Shown here: in pieces, positions 33,531 through 44,774 of the stretch | How positions within the stretch are numbered: position 1 is the stretch's first letter | How the letters are laid out: every line of letters starts with the position of its first letter | NCBI GenBank assembly: GCA_947044405.1 | Contig: CAMRHE010000333.1 | Location: 372,001-436,000, forward strand | From: Leptodactylus fallax | Taxonomy: Eukaryota; Chordata; Amphibia; Anura; Leptodactylidae | Reading direction: 5' to 3' | Length of the DNA: 64,000 nucleotides | Notes under the pieces: model-generated | What the model was told of the DNA's origin: nothing | Databases searched by the model: none | Seen by the model: only the letters and a program-made list of their open reading frames with translations | Program-made: the position numbers and the translations under genes

Positions 33531-33812
33531 TGGCGGTTTTCCATGCTGGGGTTTAACAAGATGGCCTCACCTGCATGCTGCCTCACAGCGTTTGGCAGTC
33601 GGAGTAACAACGCGGTGCGAAGTGGACAACACGAAGCTGGCATGGATTTGTTTATCGGTTTGATGTTAATACATGATACAGAGTTAATAAAGCTGTGGCC
33701 TACCCCCACAATATCCAAAAAGTAGTTGTGGTGTGATTATTAGAGGCGGGTCGCCTCTTAGGGTTCTTCCCTCCCATTCATGGTTAAGGGTTCTGGTTAA
33801 TTGTCCATGCAG
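33531..33812 (+). repeat. Ngaro split direct repeat B2 (282 bp)
   Basis: Second copy of B1 and the right end of the element. After CCATGCAG the sequence returns to the DIRS1-like terminal repeat (CCTTGAGTTCAGGGC). AATAAA at 33686-33691. Confidence 0.92.
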
Positions 33813-34100
33813 CCTTGAGTTCAGGGCTGCACAGATGAGTAAGCAGCACCGCCTTCTTTTCTTTAAGGTCCGGCCCACCTTGGTAGCAATGAAACAGTTA
33901 ATTTGCATAATTGATGGTATAAGAACCCCTCCCCTTCACTACTTCCCTGTGTTTTTACTGCCTTGAACTCAAAGAAAGCAAAATTTCAGGTAAGATCCAA
34001 TTTTGTAATTCTTTTAGTTCTGCAGCAGCAGAGATGGGACCCACCTAACTACCTAAGGGGGGGGAGATCATTCCTTGGAAACTGTACCGCTGTGCCACAG
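33813..34100 (-). mobile_element. DIRS1-like element end (terminal repeat and recombinase 3' flank)
   Basis: GTTCAGGGCTGCACAGATG..GCAATGAAACAGTTAATTTG..ACTCAAAGAAAGCAAAATTT matches the repeat at 56067-56290. The stretch 34017-34080 (CTGCAGCAGCAGAGATGGGA..CCTAAGGGG) is the complement of the segment following the DIRS1-like recombinase stop at about 56020. DIRS1 elements have inverted terminal repeats and no target duplications. This copy was split by Ngaro; its left residue is at 23946-23975. Confidence 0.6.
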
Positions 34101-34778
34101 ACTCTCTAGTATACATACAAGAGGGGACATAGTGCAGGAAAAGCCCTAGAAGGGCGTTTTCACCTTAGATATCTGAGGGTCCGGCTTGTCAGGCACAGCG
34201 CGCCCACCTTCAGTCATCAACAAGTTTAATTAGGCTATCCTGGGGTTGGGAGCTCCACCCCCATCGTGACACAACATGCCTGCGTCATCAGCAATCTTCA
34301 TTAGCCGCAATAAGTACTCTTTTCAGCGTAACAGAGCCTTTGCTCCTGACATCCTGGATGTGTGCAATACGTGGTAGGGAATGATGAGCCAGCAGACCTG
34401 AGCCAATATGGTGGGGCCCCTCATCTACAGATCAAAAAAATCCTTTTATTTGCCTGGAATCAACTATGGGTAAACTAGCAGGTCACTAAACTGAGTGGCC
34501 CCAGTACATGTAGTAGTCCAAAGGCCAGTAGTGACCCACACAGGCCAATATGTCTGTATTCCAGTGTGACCTCAGCACAGGCCATATATGCACTGTATAT
34601 ATTCCAGCAGTGACCTCAGCACAGGCCATATATGTTTTCTTTTTCATTGTGCAGCAGCACACATCAGGTGTGTAAAGATTATCTGCCACTACTCTGTGTG
34701 GGACTGGTGGGGGGGGGGGGGGGTGGATAAAATAAAAAAAGGGGGGGGGCTGTATACTGTGTGGGGGTATAAAAGGTC

Positions 34779-34810
<32 letters not shown>

Positions 34811-35984
34811 GTTCACCATATCTGGCACACGTTTAGCACGCCAAAACACAGGACAATCGCGTGGGTACAGCTTGGGCAATTTGCGGTTTTCTGGGGTGAG
34901 ATGTGCGGCAATTTTGGTGACCATTATCTTAGATTGCCATCCCCCAAAGGAAGCAGTTGTCATCCTGAGTGCTTGGAACAGATCCAGACTTCATGCTCTG
35001 CTTTCCTACTTTCTCCTTCTAATCCTAGTTTGTCCTTCACACAATCCACATTAATATTGTGTGGCCATGGCCCAGTTTGGCATTGAGTGGATATACCACC
35101 ATAATGAAGTTGTTCTACCTGTATGTTGTAATATTGCATCAAATTTAGGTTGGTCCAGGGTCATGCGACGGGCACACGTGTACAGCTTGTAAGGAGTCAA
35201 GGACTGATCATGGAAGACTGGACTATTTTACCTGATTCAGGACCAGATATTTTGTACATGTGTGTCATCATTGGTAAAGCTAGAGCCTGTGACATGGGCA
35301 TGGTATCTGCTTACGTTATCACCCACCAGGGACCAACATCATGGCTACCTTCTCTAGAGGTGCTGTGGCTGTAGTTAGTCAGCTCTACTGTTCAATCCTA
35401 CATGGAGACCTGGGATTAACTATAGGGATACTAACAGGTCACTACCTCAGAGTGGCCCCAGTACATATAGTAGTCCATGCAGATAGAATTAATATGCTCC
35501 TTAGTTTTCCCACAACGTGAGGTACTGTAAAATACGGTGGAGTAACATCTCAGCTGTTGGGAGCAGTGTATGGAACCCCAGCAGAGATAAGTAGACCTTG
35601 TAATACTCTAGAACGGTGGTTGCCAAACTTTGACCCCCCCAATATTGAGACTCATATGGGACCCCCACTATTGTACCCCAAGTGTAAGAGTTCACTTACA
35701 TTCTGCCTCCTGCTTCTCAGCTGTATGCTGGCCATGATCACCTTGCTACACACCCACCTCACAACTCTACTACATCCACACCCCTCCCACTTAGCTCAGT
35801 CCTGCACAGCTTCTACCCTGTATGAGGTGTAGAGCTTGTCCATGACTGACAAGGGTCCTTTCGCAGGCCCTTTAATACTGGCAGTTTGCAGACCTTTGTT
35901 TGTAAGCTAGAGTAGAATAAAAATCTGAGAAAATGAAAGCACTGACCATGTGAAGACCACTATTACAAGACAATATCACTATTA
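34101..35984. other. Non-coding sequence with low-complexity tracts
   Basis: No convincing gene. It contains an inverted set of the 23838 tandem repeat (34575-34635), a G14 run (34708-34721), an A run of about 30 (34778-34806), and two diverged copies of a segment with AACAGGTCACTA..GTGGCCCCAGTACAT (34470-34520 and 35430-35485). 34810-35140 has stop-poor minus-strand frames of about 60-90 codons without a recognisable domain. Confidence 0.5.
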
Positions 35985-36301
35985 AAAGAAATACCACTTT
36001 ATTTTTCTGGAGACATTTGATCAAATACAAGAAACAGAAGTGTACAATTGTACTATTAAGCAAAATTATATAAACAGAATTTGGACTTTTGGAGCTGCAA
36101 AAACCAAGACTAAGCACCAAGCTGGTTCAAGAATGTTGGTCTATGCAGAATTTGTATCTAGTTATGTCCATGGCAAACCTGTTACAGCAAAAGACAAATC
36201 TGAAACATTTCATAGAACTAATAAATCTTTCCAGTTGACACAAGATGAAGGTGCAGCCGAGTGTCCATGTCATGTTCTCCAATCCTGAAGCAAGCAGAAG
36301 T
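35985..36301 (-). other. Candidate 3' terminal exon (host gene?)
   Basis: On the minus strand a strong acceptor (TTACTTTCTCTTCTAG|A) opens at 36301. The segment ends about 15 bp after an AATAAA signal (35998-36003 on the plus strand as TTTATT). One frame is open for about 57 codons. I do not recognise the protein. Together with the exon candidates at 38229 and 38467 it may be the end of a host gene on the minus strand; this is inference from splice and polyadenylation motifs only. Confidence 0.35.
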
Positions 36302-36639
36302 CTAGAAGAGAAAGTAAGTTTGTCATTTTACAGAAAATTTGGAAAGCTATAAAAATACGACAACCAACCAACAAAAACACTCCACTACATACTTTTGGAA
36401 TGAGCATTTTACCACCATTGCAAACAAAGAATAACTCCTAGCACACTGACATCCTCCCACACAACACCGACAGTCTGCTGCAGAGCCAAGGCCGCAGGAT
36501 GCAGCAAACCAAGCCCGAGCAGCTACCTTTAGACCAGGCAGTTTTCTGGCGACTGGTATCGGATGCTGGTCAATGCCACTACACTCCCACCACAATGTCG
36601 TATAATCTAAACAGTGTAGGTACTAAAGTGAACCCCTCA

Positions 36640-38110
36640 AGTGGAGATCTGGTGTGGATAAGACCTGGAATACCAACTCTTGAAGCTCCCTGAAAAAGAA
36701 AGCAATGATTCCTGTAACATGCAGCACCAAACAGCACATGATCTCCAACCCTTGCCAAACCCCATACTACTCACAGTGATGACACTGAGATTTGGACTAG
36801 CATAGGTATACGCTCCGGCCGGAAGCGTGGACACCATGCATTAAGCACAAGTGCTCTATACTAAAAGCGACACCACCACTTATAGCACAGGACCCAACAA
36901 GCACCAAAAACCATGTGCTGCCTGTTCCTACATACACAGAAGTCGCTGCCACCTTCCTCAGGGAGCTCCAGGAGTTGAGACTCCAGGTCTTATCCATAAT
37001 GAATTTCCACTTAAAGGATTCACTCAAGCACCTGCACCACTCAGACCACACAGCACCACAGAGAGAACGCAGCTACATTGTCCAGCGTCATGACTCAGTT
37101 CACCACAACCGTTAGTGTTAACCCACAGCAAACTGCCTGTACTGTATGAAAGGGATTTTGAGTACTAAGAGAGGTTTTACCTTCATCCCATTGAATAGAC
37201 CATGCTAAAAGTTGCTTCTACAAGTAGACGTACTAAATATAGCAGTCTACCCATACCCTCCACCACCCTCTCCATCACCACACGAAGACTCAAATTCATA
37301 AGGAGGGGTTTATGAACCCTTACCTCCGACGCAAAAAAGGATCAGGCAGATTTAGGATCTACAGACTATAAGGATAATGTGCCACTGAGCTTTGCAGAGA
37401 CTCACAAATGCAAACCACATATGGACAGCCATCAATAAACTACCCAATCTTACAAGAACACTGACACTGCAACATTGCACAACCTTCACATTGTAGACAC
37501 TGGACAGGGCCCATCAGGTAAAGATCTGGCACAGAACTGGAATTCCAACTTCTGAGAACGAAAGCAGCTATTTCCATAACCGGCAGAAGCAAACAGCACA
37601 TGATCTCTGGCCCTTACCAAACCCCATACTGCTCGCAGTGGAGTCACTGGAAGCACGGCCACCATGCTCTAAAGCAACACCACCACTTGTAGCACTGAGT
37701 CCAACCAGAACCAAAACCATGTGCTGCTAGACCCTACACGTCACAGAAGTCACCACACCATCGTCCTCAGGGAGCTCCTAAGTTGGATTCCAGCTCCTAC
37801 AAAATCTCCACTTGGGGGTTCAGTTCAGCACCTACACTGCTCAGATCACACAGCGACACCGTGCACAGTGTGATGCAGGACTGGACAAGTCATGACAGCC
37901 ATCCACACCTAGTCTACATCCGCTTGTCCCTTCATCGCTCTGCAACACATTATCTTTCTAACAACTAACCGTACAGTAGTCTACAAGCTGTATAGAGATA
38001 TATTAAGGTCAGTCCTCAAGGATACAGGCAAAACCTAAAGAGCATATAGTAGTCTACCACTAGTACCCTCCACCACCCCCTCCATCACCACACAAAGGCT
38101 TGAATTCATA
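36640..38110. repeat. Diverged tandem duplication, ~0.8 kb unit
   Basis: 36640-37300 and 37510-38110 share ordered blocks: CAAACAGCACATGATCTC (36729/37591), CAAACCCCATACT, ACCACCACTT, CCATGTGCTGC, CTCAGGGAGCTCC and CTCCACCACCC..CCATCACCACAC (37258/38068). Spacing is 810-860 bp. No coding frame is shared, so it is a non-coding, probably intronic, duplication. Confidence 0.7.
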
Positions 38111-38228
38111 ATGAGGGACTTATGATCCATAGGGCTCCGACGTAACAATGAAGAGGACAGCTTCAGGCACCAGATCCTTGCTCACGACAGCTGCAAAATG
38201 CCCAAGAAAAGGGCCAAATGGAACTTAC

Positions 38229-38305
38229 CTACAATCTTGTGGCTGGATGGTAATGATGTTGAGGGATATTTGATGTTCTTCTGGTAGTAGATTCAGCTTT
38301 CGCAT
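38229..38305 (-). other. Candidate internal exon (77 bp, minus strand)
   Basis: Flanked on the minus strand by a consensus acceptor (TTTTCATCTTTTGTAG|ATG) and donor (GATTGTAG|GTAAGTT). Open in the frame starting MRKLNLLPEEHQ. The product is unrecognised. The combination of a good polypyrimidine tract, an exact GTAAGT and an open frame makes chance less likely but not excluded. Confidence 0.4.
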
Positions 38306-38466
38306 CTACAAAAGATGAAAATACGACACTTAAAAAACATTTTAGTGTCGATTCAGAAACTAGTAGAATTTAAGAAATCCAACATCTTCAGACATGGGGT
38401 AGAACTTATGCACCATAGAGTTATGTAGTGAGCAGAACATTCAATACACTACCATACAGTACTTAC

Positions 38467-38516
38467 CTCGATCTTCTCAACACAACAAGACATACTGAAT
38501 GTAACCACTACTTACC
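38467..38516 (-). other. Candidate internal exon upstream of 38229
   Basis: The donor is GATCGAG|GTAAGTACT on the minus strand. The acceptor is less certain (ATCCTTCAG|G, or an AG a few bases later, which would keep the frame open into the next exon). The intron to the 77-bp exon would be about 160 bp. Confidence 0.3.
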
Positions 38517-38699
38517 CTGAAGGATTAGCGATAAATCAACATGAACGCCATAGCGGTGTATGGTGAATGGACTTACTAAAGAATATCATTAAAGTATGGG
38601 GGGGGGTAGTCATTCTCAACAAGGTATTAAAGTGATAACCCCTCAATTATCACAATAATAGTGACAAAAATGAGTAATAAAGGCAGAGTACATATTGTA

Positions 38700-39900
38700 T
38701 ACAGTTACATAGAGGAAGTGGGATGACGACAGGGCCAGCAAATACAACCTGTAACCCCTACAGAGTTGATCCAGAGGAAGGCAAAAAACCCCATGAGGCT
38801 GATGCCAATGACCCCATGATGTGGGAAAAAATTCCTTCCCGACTCCAGAACTGGCAGCCAGTACAAGACCCAGGATCAACTATTCTAACAAATCTAGAAC
38901 AACTCATACAGTAAAGAACAGTACGGAGCGCGTGCTCCAGCAGCCTGGACATATCCGGCTTGGACAGACATACTCACCATGCAGTTGTAGCCATTTCTCC
39001 ACAGTTTGTAATATTATAACATACAGGTACATTCATATACACATAGTAGATGAGCTTGTATATAAAGAAACACACAAAGTACAGCATAGCCTAGAGTTGA
39101 TCCAGATGAAGGCAAAAAAAACCCATGAGGCTAATACCAATAGCCCCATGTCAGGGGAAAAAATTCCTTCCCGACTCCAGAACTGGCAGTCAGTACAAGA
39201 CCCTGGACCAACTATTCTAATAAAAGTCTAAAACTTCTCATACAGTAAACAGTATGGAGCATGTGCTCAGCAGCCTGGACTTGGGGTGGGCCAACATTCC
39301 CACCATGCAGTTGAACGGTCAATAGTCATTTCTCTACAGTGCATTATACAGTTAGTTTACCATGAGTTATAGTGACCTAATAGATGAGGTTGGCTGAAGA
39401 CTACCTATAAACTACAGTGTTGATCCAGAGGAAGGCAAAAAACCCCCATGAGGCGAATACCAATAGCCCCATGTCAGGGGAAAAAATTCCTTCCCGACTC
39501 CAGAACGGCAGTCAGTATAAGACCCTGGAGCAACTAGTCTAGATTTACCATTAGGACTGGGGACAGCCAACACAACAGCCAAAAAACGGCCAAACTGGAA
39601 CATTACGGATATGGACTGGGGCACCTAGGGTAAAGACTAGTCAAATCAGAACACTACTCTGATGGCACAGTGAAGCAAAAAATGCAGGGCATCAGCTTGC
39701 TTTTTTTTTTTTTTTTTTTTTTTAATATTATTAGCCTTCGCACGGTGTTACATCAATATCCCCTCCTATATATCAATGCAACGGGTCATGCTCCAGCAGC
39801 CTATACCTATCTAGGACTAGGGATGGAGGGGGGGGATGGGCCGATGGCCTCACCATGCAGTTGTATGGTGAGCTGCCAGGTTATTTTATTAGTCTAGGCA
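38700..39900 (-). repeat. Tandem ~330-bp units built on LINE-type 3' tails
   Basis: Three copies (about 38757, 39090, 39418) of a segment with GTTGATCCAGAGGAAGGCAA, CCCCATG and AAAAAATTCCTTCCCGACTCC. On the minus strand this is the tail commonly following amphibian LINE open frames. Each is followed by CAGCAGCCTGGAC and CACCATGCAGTTG; a fourth, partial copy lies near 39790-39870. The spacing is about 330 bp, so the tail was amplified with its flank rather than inserted repeatedly. Confidence 0.65.
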
Positions 39901-40680
39901 TACTAATGCCGCTAGGTGGAGGCAGTCTCATCAGAGCATTAAAGCAAGGACAAAAACAGCCAAGACCACCTATTAATGCCATAAGAACTAAGAGAAGCCA
40001 TTTCCATCAGAGCATTAAAGCAATAATCCTCAAAGATATCACAGTAGCACAATGACAGAGACAGCCAAACCCATCAGGATCTGTTCTCTAGAAGAAATGC
40101 CAGGAATAGCTCTCTATAAGACATATCTCTCAGAGAACGGCCGGGCGCTGACTCTTTAAGAACCTCCATGGATAGTTCTCCCAAATACCCACAGATAAGC
40201 GCTCTCTTAGTCCCACCAAGGCATAGATCTCAAAGAACAGCCAAGGGCTGCCTCTATAAGAGCTGCCAAGCATAGCTCTCTCTAAGAACGGCCACCTTCA
40301 GGGCTCCCACAGTGTCCCACAGGCAAAGCTAACCGTATTAAGAGCAAATAATAGGGGGAAAACCTACCATGCAAATCCAGCCAGTCTCCAAACCTTTGCA
40401 GCACACCTGTCCTTGCAGCCGGCCTCCTCCTGCACACCTTTTCAGCACACCTGTGTGCCATGTGCTACTACAGCTGAATTTAAGGTTTCCTAATTAGTTG
40501 ACCACGCCTCCTCACAAACACCCTTTCACTGCTGAATATAAACACTGAGGGGAGCCATTAGGCTAGGCCACATGGCGACATTGCAAGCCATTCATTTACT
40601 ATAGGGGTCATATACTATAGGGGAATCCAGATGCAGGTAGAAAAACATAGCATAGGTAGCATAGCATATATATACACTTT
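39901..40680. other. Non-coding, degenerate repeats
   Basis: 40080-40330 contains loosely repeated GAACGGCC and ATAGCTCTC phrases. Nothing codes, and no RNA gene is evident. Minus-strand splice-like sites are present but unsupported by an open exon. Confidence 0.4.
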
Positions 40681-40689
40681 ACAAAAATA

Positions 40690-40850
40690 AAAAAAAGGGA
40701 CAAAAACGGGCGGTAGCAACGCCCCTCACGTGTGGGGCGTGGCTAATGGATCTAAACTAAAAGAGAGAAAAAAAAAAAGGCAAAAACGGGATGTAGCCAC
40801 GCCCCTAACGTGTGGGGGCGTGGCTAATCGGTCTAACCTAAATAAAGAGA
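40690..40850. repeat. Two ~100-bp direct repeats with CACGCCCC palindromes
   Basis: Each unit carries AGCMACGCCCCTMACGTGT and its complement GGGGCGTGGCTAAT, giving a 12-14 bp hairpin stem around ACGTGT, followed by an A-rich tract. Confidence 0.7.
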
Positions 40851-40863
40851 AAAAAAAAAAGAG

Positions 40864-40868
<5 letters not shown>

Positions 40869-40904
<36 letters not shown>
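40869..40904. repeat. (AT)n microsatellite
   Basis: About 17 uninterrupted AT dinucleotides flanked by A-rich tracts. Confidence 0.9.
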
Positions 40905-40908
<4 letters not shown>

Positions 40909-41084
40909 AGAAAAAAAAAATAAATAAATTTGAAAACTAGAAGCAATAGAAAAAGTTTACAGTACATTGTATGAATAATTCATAAATAAGTAAAATAAGT
41001 TAGGAATAAATAAGCATACAATAATAAATACAATTGATAAAATATATAAAATAATCAAATATTGAGGACGATAAAAACTATAAG

Positions 41085-41160
41085 GGGGGCCATATACTAT
41101 GGGGGGGTCAAATAAAGGGGGCCATATACTGTGGGGGGGTCAAATAAGGGGGGCCATATC
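41085..41160. repeat. ~33-bp tandem repeat (gggccatatactgtggggggg)
   Basis: Two and a half copies of gggggccatatactgtgggg plus gggtcaaataa. Intermediate in sequence between the hAT-1 minisatellite and the G-rich satellite that follows in reverse orientation. Confidence 0.7.
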
Positions 41161-41171
41161 TGACCCCTAGT

Positions 41172-41552
41172 TATGTGTGGCCCCCCCCACACAGTACACC
41201 ATGCGTCCCACATCTCGCCCCCCCACACAGTACACAGTGCGCCCCACATCTCGCACCCCCCCACACACAGTGCGCCCCACATCTCGCTCCCCCCGCACAC
41301 AGTGCGCCCCACATCTCCCTCCCCCCACACAGTGTGCCCCACATCTCCCTCCCCCACAGTGTGCCCCACATCTCACCCCCCCAACACACAGTGCACTGTG
41401 CGCCCCACATCTGGCCCCCCCACACACAGTGCACCATGCGCCCCACATCTGGCCCCCCCCACACAGTACACAGTGTGCCCCACATCTCTCCCCCCCACAC
41501 AGTACACAGTGTGCCCCACATCTCTCCCCCCCACAGTACACAGTGCACCCCA
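41172..41552 (-). repeat. Isolated reverse-oriented block of the G-rich satellite
   Basis: About eleven units of cacacagtacacagtgtgcc plus ccacatctctccccccc, 30-40 bp each. The complement (gagatgtggggcacactgtg, tactgtgtggggg) is the same unit as at 1-17335, 24 kb away, with CTGTGTGG in place of CCGTGGGG. The array is short and uniform. Confidence 0.85.
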
Positions 41553-41559
41553 TATAATG

Positions 41560-43235
41560 TGCACATGCTTCGAGAGGAGGGACTCAGTGTTATTTGTGTA
41601 TTTACATAGAGAGATAACAGACAGGGCTTTATCAGCAAACTACAATTAGCTGAAGGGCAGAGCTGCAGATAACAGTGAGAGCAGTGAGTGATGTCACTTG
41701 TCCTGTCTTATCACACAGGTCCAGCGTTATGGAAACGCTGTATAAAAAATAGATATAATTTCACATAGCAGGAAAACAAAGCAGTATTGCTAAAGCAATA
41801 TATTTATCAAAACTCTTCAATTTACATAAGCTAGCGGTATAGATAGGATCCTTGAGATGGGAATACCCCTTTAACTCCGTCCCTTTAGCTTGCACCTGTA
41901 GAATTAACAGACTCCCTCTCTAAGTGGCACAGGTACTCACTGTCCAGCAACATGCAGCAGCAAGCTCTGGATGAGTTCCAATGATGTGCCCTGTGAGCAC
42001 ACTCCATGGGTAGACACTAGCACCTGGCGGAGGCACCAGCAGGATAGCGGTGCAGAGCAGCAGTGTTGTGATAGCTTCCTGCTTCCTCTCTGAGTCCAGC
42101 TGCTTTCTATGTCCCCTCTGCAACACAGGGCCTGCAGAAACGTTCCTCTTGCTCTGTAACAGGGGGCTGGACCAGACCCATAGCAGTGGATGGAGCTGGG
42201 ACTTTGGAGCACACGGGCTATTCAAAACAGTGCAGCAATGATTTTCTTGAGCTGGTCGTCATGGCAGCCGTTTTAAAGGCACCGTACCAGATTTGCACAA
42301 CTCAGCTCACAGTCCAGTTTAGCGCTCCCCCGCTTTGTATCACTCTGGTAGGGATTAGAGCAAATTTTGAGGTGAAGGACTTGGTCAATGCTGCTCCGGC
42401 GGGAAATGTCGCACAGAATAGTGCACAGCAAGTTATGAGGAAAGATAGATAACTAGATAAATAGAAAACTCTTAGATTTTGGATAGGCGCACACTTCTAT
42501 CCTGTTTGTGACATCAAAAAAAGGATTGTGGTAACCAGGGGTAACACAGCTTAGTCTGGCTGGGCCTTGTAGGGTCACGTGGCAGAGTATATTTAGCCCT
42601 AGTGTTCCTCGTGTCCCACAACATATGGGGACTTATGAACTATGAAGAGTACAAGCATAACATAAAATATTGGTTTTACCCAGAATGTACCTGTATTGAT
42701 TATCTTATACAGTATAAAGGAGTGGCAGTATAATATAAAGTATGTGCAAAACATATGACATACTGTATCAAAATGCATTAACTAGAAAAACATGTAAAGT
42801 TGTCATTATCATTACAGTTTTCACATTGACCACAAGATGTCAGTGCAATCTGCATTTTCTCATTCTCAGTTGTGTGGTTCATAGCCAGATCTGCTTTAAG
42901 ACAATATAGAAGCTGAAAATATATATCTGTATATGCACCAGAAAATACTGCATTGTTATGCTGAATAACCACCATATAGTGGGAACATGGAGAAATCAGA
43001 AATATGTCAACTGACTGTGGGTTTTTACTGTCATATGTGCAGTCAATAGCTTGGCTTCATGCACACATGTGCACTTAGATTTTTCTATTTGTCATGGTTT
43101 TTTTTTTTAACCCTTTAGTGACCAGCCTGTTTAAAGTCTTAAATTTTCAAGTTTTGCCACTTTTGCAAATTAAAAACCTTTTTTGTAACACTTTTTTTTT
43201 TTTTTTTGCATTGCCACTTTCCAAGATCCATAGCT
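41560..43235. other. Unassigned, no gene seen
   Basis: No long open frame with recognisable content. 41920-42240 is moderately GC-rich. 42480-43080 is AT-rich. Confidence 0.4.
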
Positions 43236-43474
43236 TTCTAGGTTCACACTAGCGTTGTGGTCTCTGTCATTCAAGTCCACCAGGGAACCCAAACGACAGA
43301 GAGCCGGACCAGCAAAACAGCAGTTACTCACGGACACTGGAGGACCCTGTTGACTATGTCTATGACTCCTATGACTATTGACTTCCTCCGTGAAGAACTT
43401 TTCTCTTTCCAATTTTCGCTGGTGTCTGTGATGTCTCTGTTGGAGACTCCAGTGCAGATGTGAACCCACCCTGA
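43236..43474. mobile_element. MITE-like repeat with inverted ends
   Basis: The ends TAGGTTCACACTAGCG and GCAGATGTGAACCCACC are inverted copies of a GGTTCACA motif. The same end (GCAGATGTGAACCTAGC) is seen near 19350. No coding capacity; family not assigned. Confidence 0.5.
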
Positions 43475-44074
43475 GTGTAACTAAATTTTCAAACAAATTA
43501 GTGTCATTAATAAATGTTCAAATATACTTCTTCTTCAAAATCCTGCCTTGGAATCTACTTTCTGTCCCTTCTCTATTTTTCCCGTTACTTGCAGCAGAAA
43601 TTCTCACTGCTTCTAATTGTGAGTATGGGGGAGTACAGGTGTAGCTCAGACTGGGGGGGGGGGTCACTTCAAACACTTATATTTCACACATTTTTCAGAC
43701 ACTTTAAAACATAGAGATTTTCATCTTTCATAAGGTAACATGATCAGTTTTGTGATCGGGAGCAGCAGCAGATGCATATAGATATGCCAGTCCTGACTGT
43801 TTTTTTCAATTGGGCATATCTCCAGAAATGACAAAGGTAGATATTCGAATGGTGTTATGAAATATGTGAATATAATTTTTCATAAGACACCAGAAGTACT
43901 GTTCTATGTTTTATAATGGTCTCCCAGCCTCCGCTTCCCTGTATTATACAAGAAACCATACTCCAGTGAGAAGCGGTGAGAAAATACATAAGGGCTAGAA
44001 AGTGGATTTCAGCACCGGATTTCACAGAAAATAACCAAAGTATAGAAAATGCTGCCAGAAAAACAAAAGTCATT

Positions 44075-44620
44075 TGATAATTTACATAATAACATAGTAG
44101 ATAACATTGGATAAAGACACAAGTTCATCTGGTTTAACATATAAACCTACCAAGTTTATACAGGGGAAGGCAAAAAAAAATAAAAAATTCTAGCTTCCAT
44201 AACCTGTGATATTATTACTCTTAAGAAAGGTATCCAGGCCTTTCTTGAATTTGTACAAGTTATTAGTCATCATCACATCCTGTGGCAGTGAGTTCCATAG
44301 TCTTACCACTCTTACTGTAAAGAAGCCCTGTTTGAGGCCTAAAACCTTTTTTTCCTGTAGAAGTGCAAGATGCCCCTTGTCATGGTTACAGATCTTGGTA
44401 TAAAAGATAATTGGAAAGATCTCTGTACAGTCCATTCATATATTTGCACGTTGCAATGAGGTCGCCCATAAGACGTCTTTTTTCCAAAGGTTTGATAACC
44501 TGTCTTTATATATTAATACACCCATCCACTTAATTACCTTGGTCTCCCTCCTCTGCACCCCCCATAGGTGTCTTTACTATGTACAGTATGTGTGCCCAGC
44601 ATTGTGCATAATATGCTACA
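44075..44620 (-). pseudogene. LINE reverse-transcriptase C-terminal fragment
   Basis: On the minus strand 44190-44435 encodes ..FFTVRVVRLWNSLPQDVM.. and KFKKGLDTFLKSN... This is the C-terminal signature of vertebrate LINE ORF2 proteins (F-x-x-R-V-V-x-L-W-N-S-L-P). Upstream (44440-44620) related coding resemblance continues in other frames (VQRR..KVIKWMG..), so frameshifts are present. Downstream is the non-coding tail with GCCTTCCCCTG and CCAATGTTATCTACTATG. The RT catalytic core is absent. Closest in style to CR1/L2-type LINEs. Confidence 0.75.
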
Positions 44621-44774
44621 TGTGGTTAGACCAGTAATTTGTATAGAGGCCAAACAATATCCTTGTGGTGAGCATTTATTCCTTGATGCACCTCATGTTT
44701 TTATTTCCTTTGACAGCAGCTGCCTGGCACTGGTTGCTAAAGTTAAGTTTACTGTCTGCCAATATCCCTAAGGC

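Larger units (their letters stand above)
23976..33812 (+). mobile_element. Ngaro-type tyrosine-recombinase retrotransposon
   Basis: Order: A1 repeat, gag-like ORF, reverse transcriptase/RNase H, tyrosine recombinase, SGNH hydrolase, B1, A2, B2. The split direct repeats are exact in plan: A1 and A2 are 192 bp each, B1 is 278 bp and B2 is 282 bp. This is the signature of Ngaro elements, which integrate with a tyrosine recombinase instead of a DDE integrase. No target duplication is seen. Removing hAT-3 and one target repeat leaves about 6.4 kb. gag, pol and recombinase each carry lesions; the SGNH ORF does not. The target was a DIRS1-like terminal repeat. Confidence 0.93.

Noticed and set aside
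34809..35142. Possible gene on the minus strand (frames of 60-94 codons)
   Set aside because: Two frames alternate with no recognisable domain or splice sites; the frame ends in the homopolymer tract.
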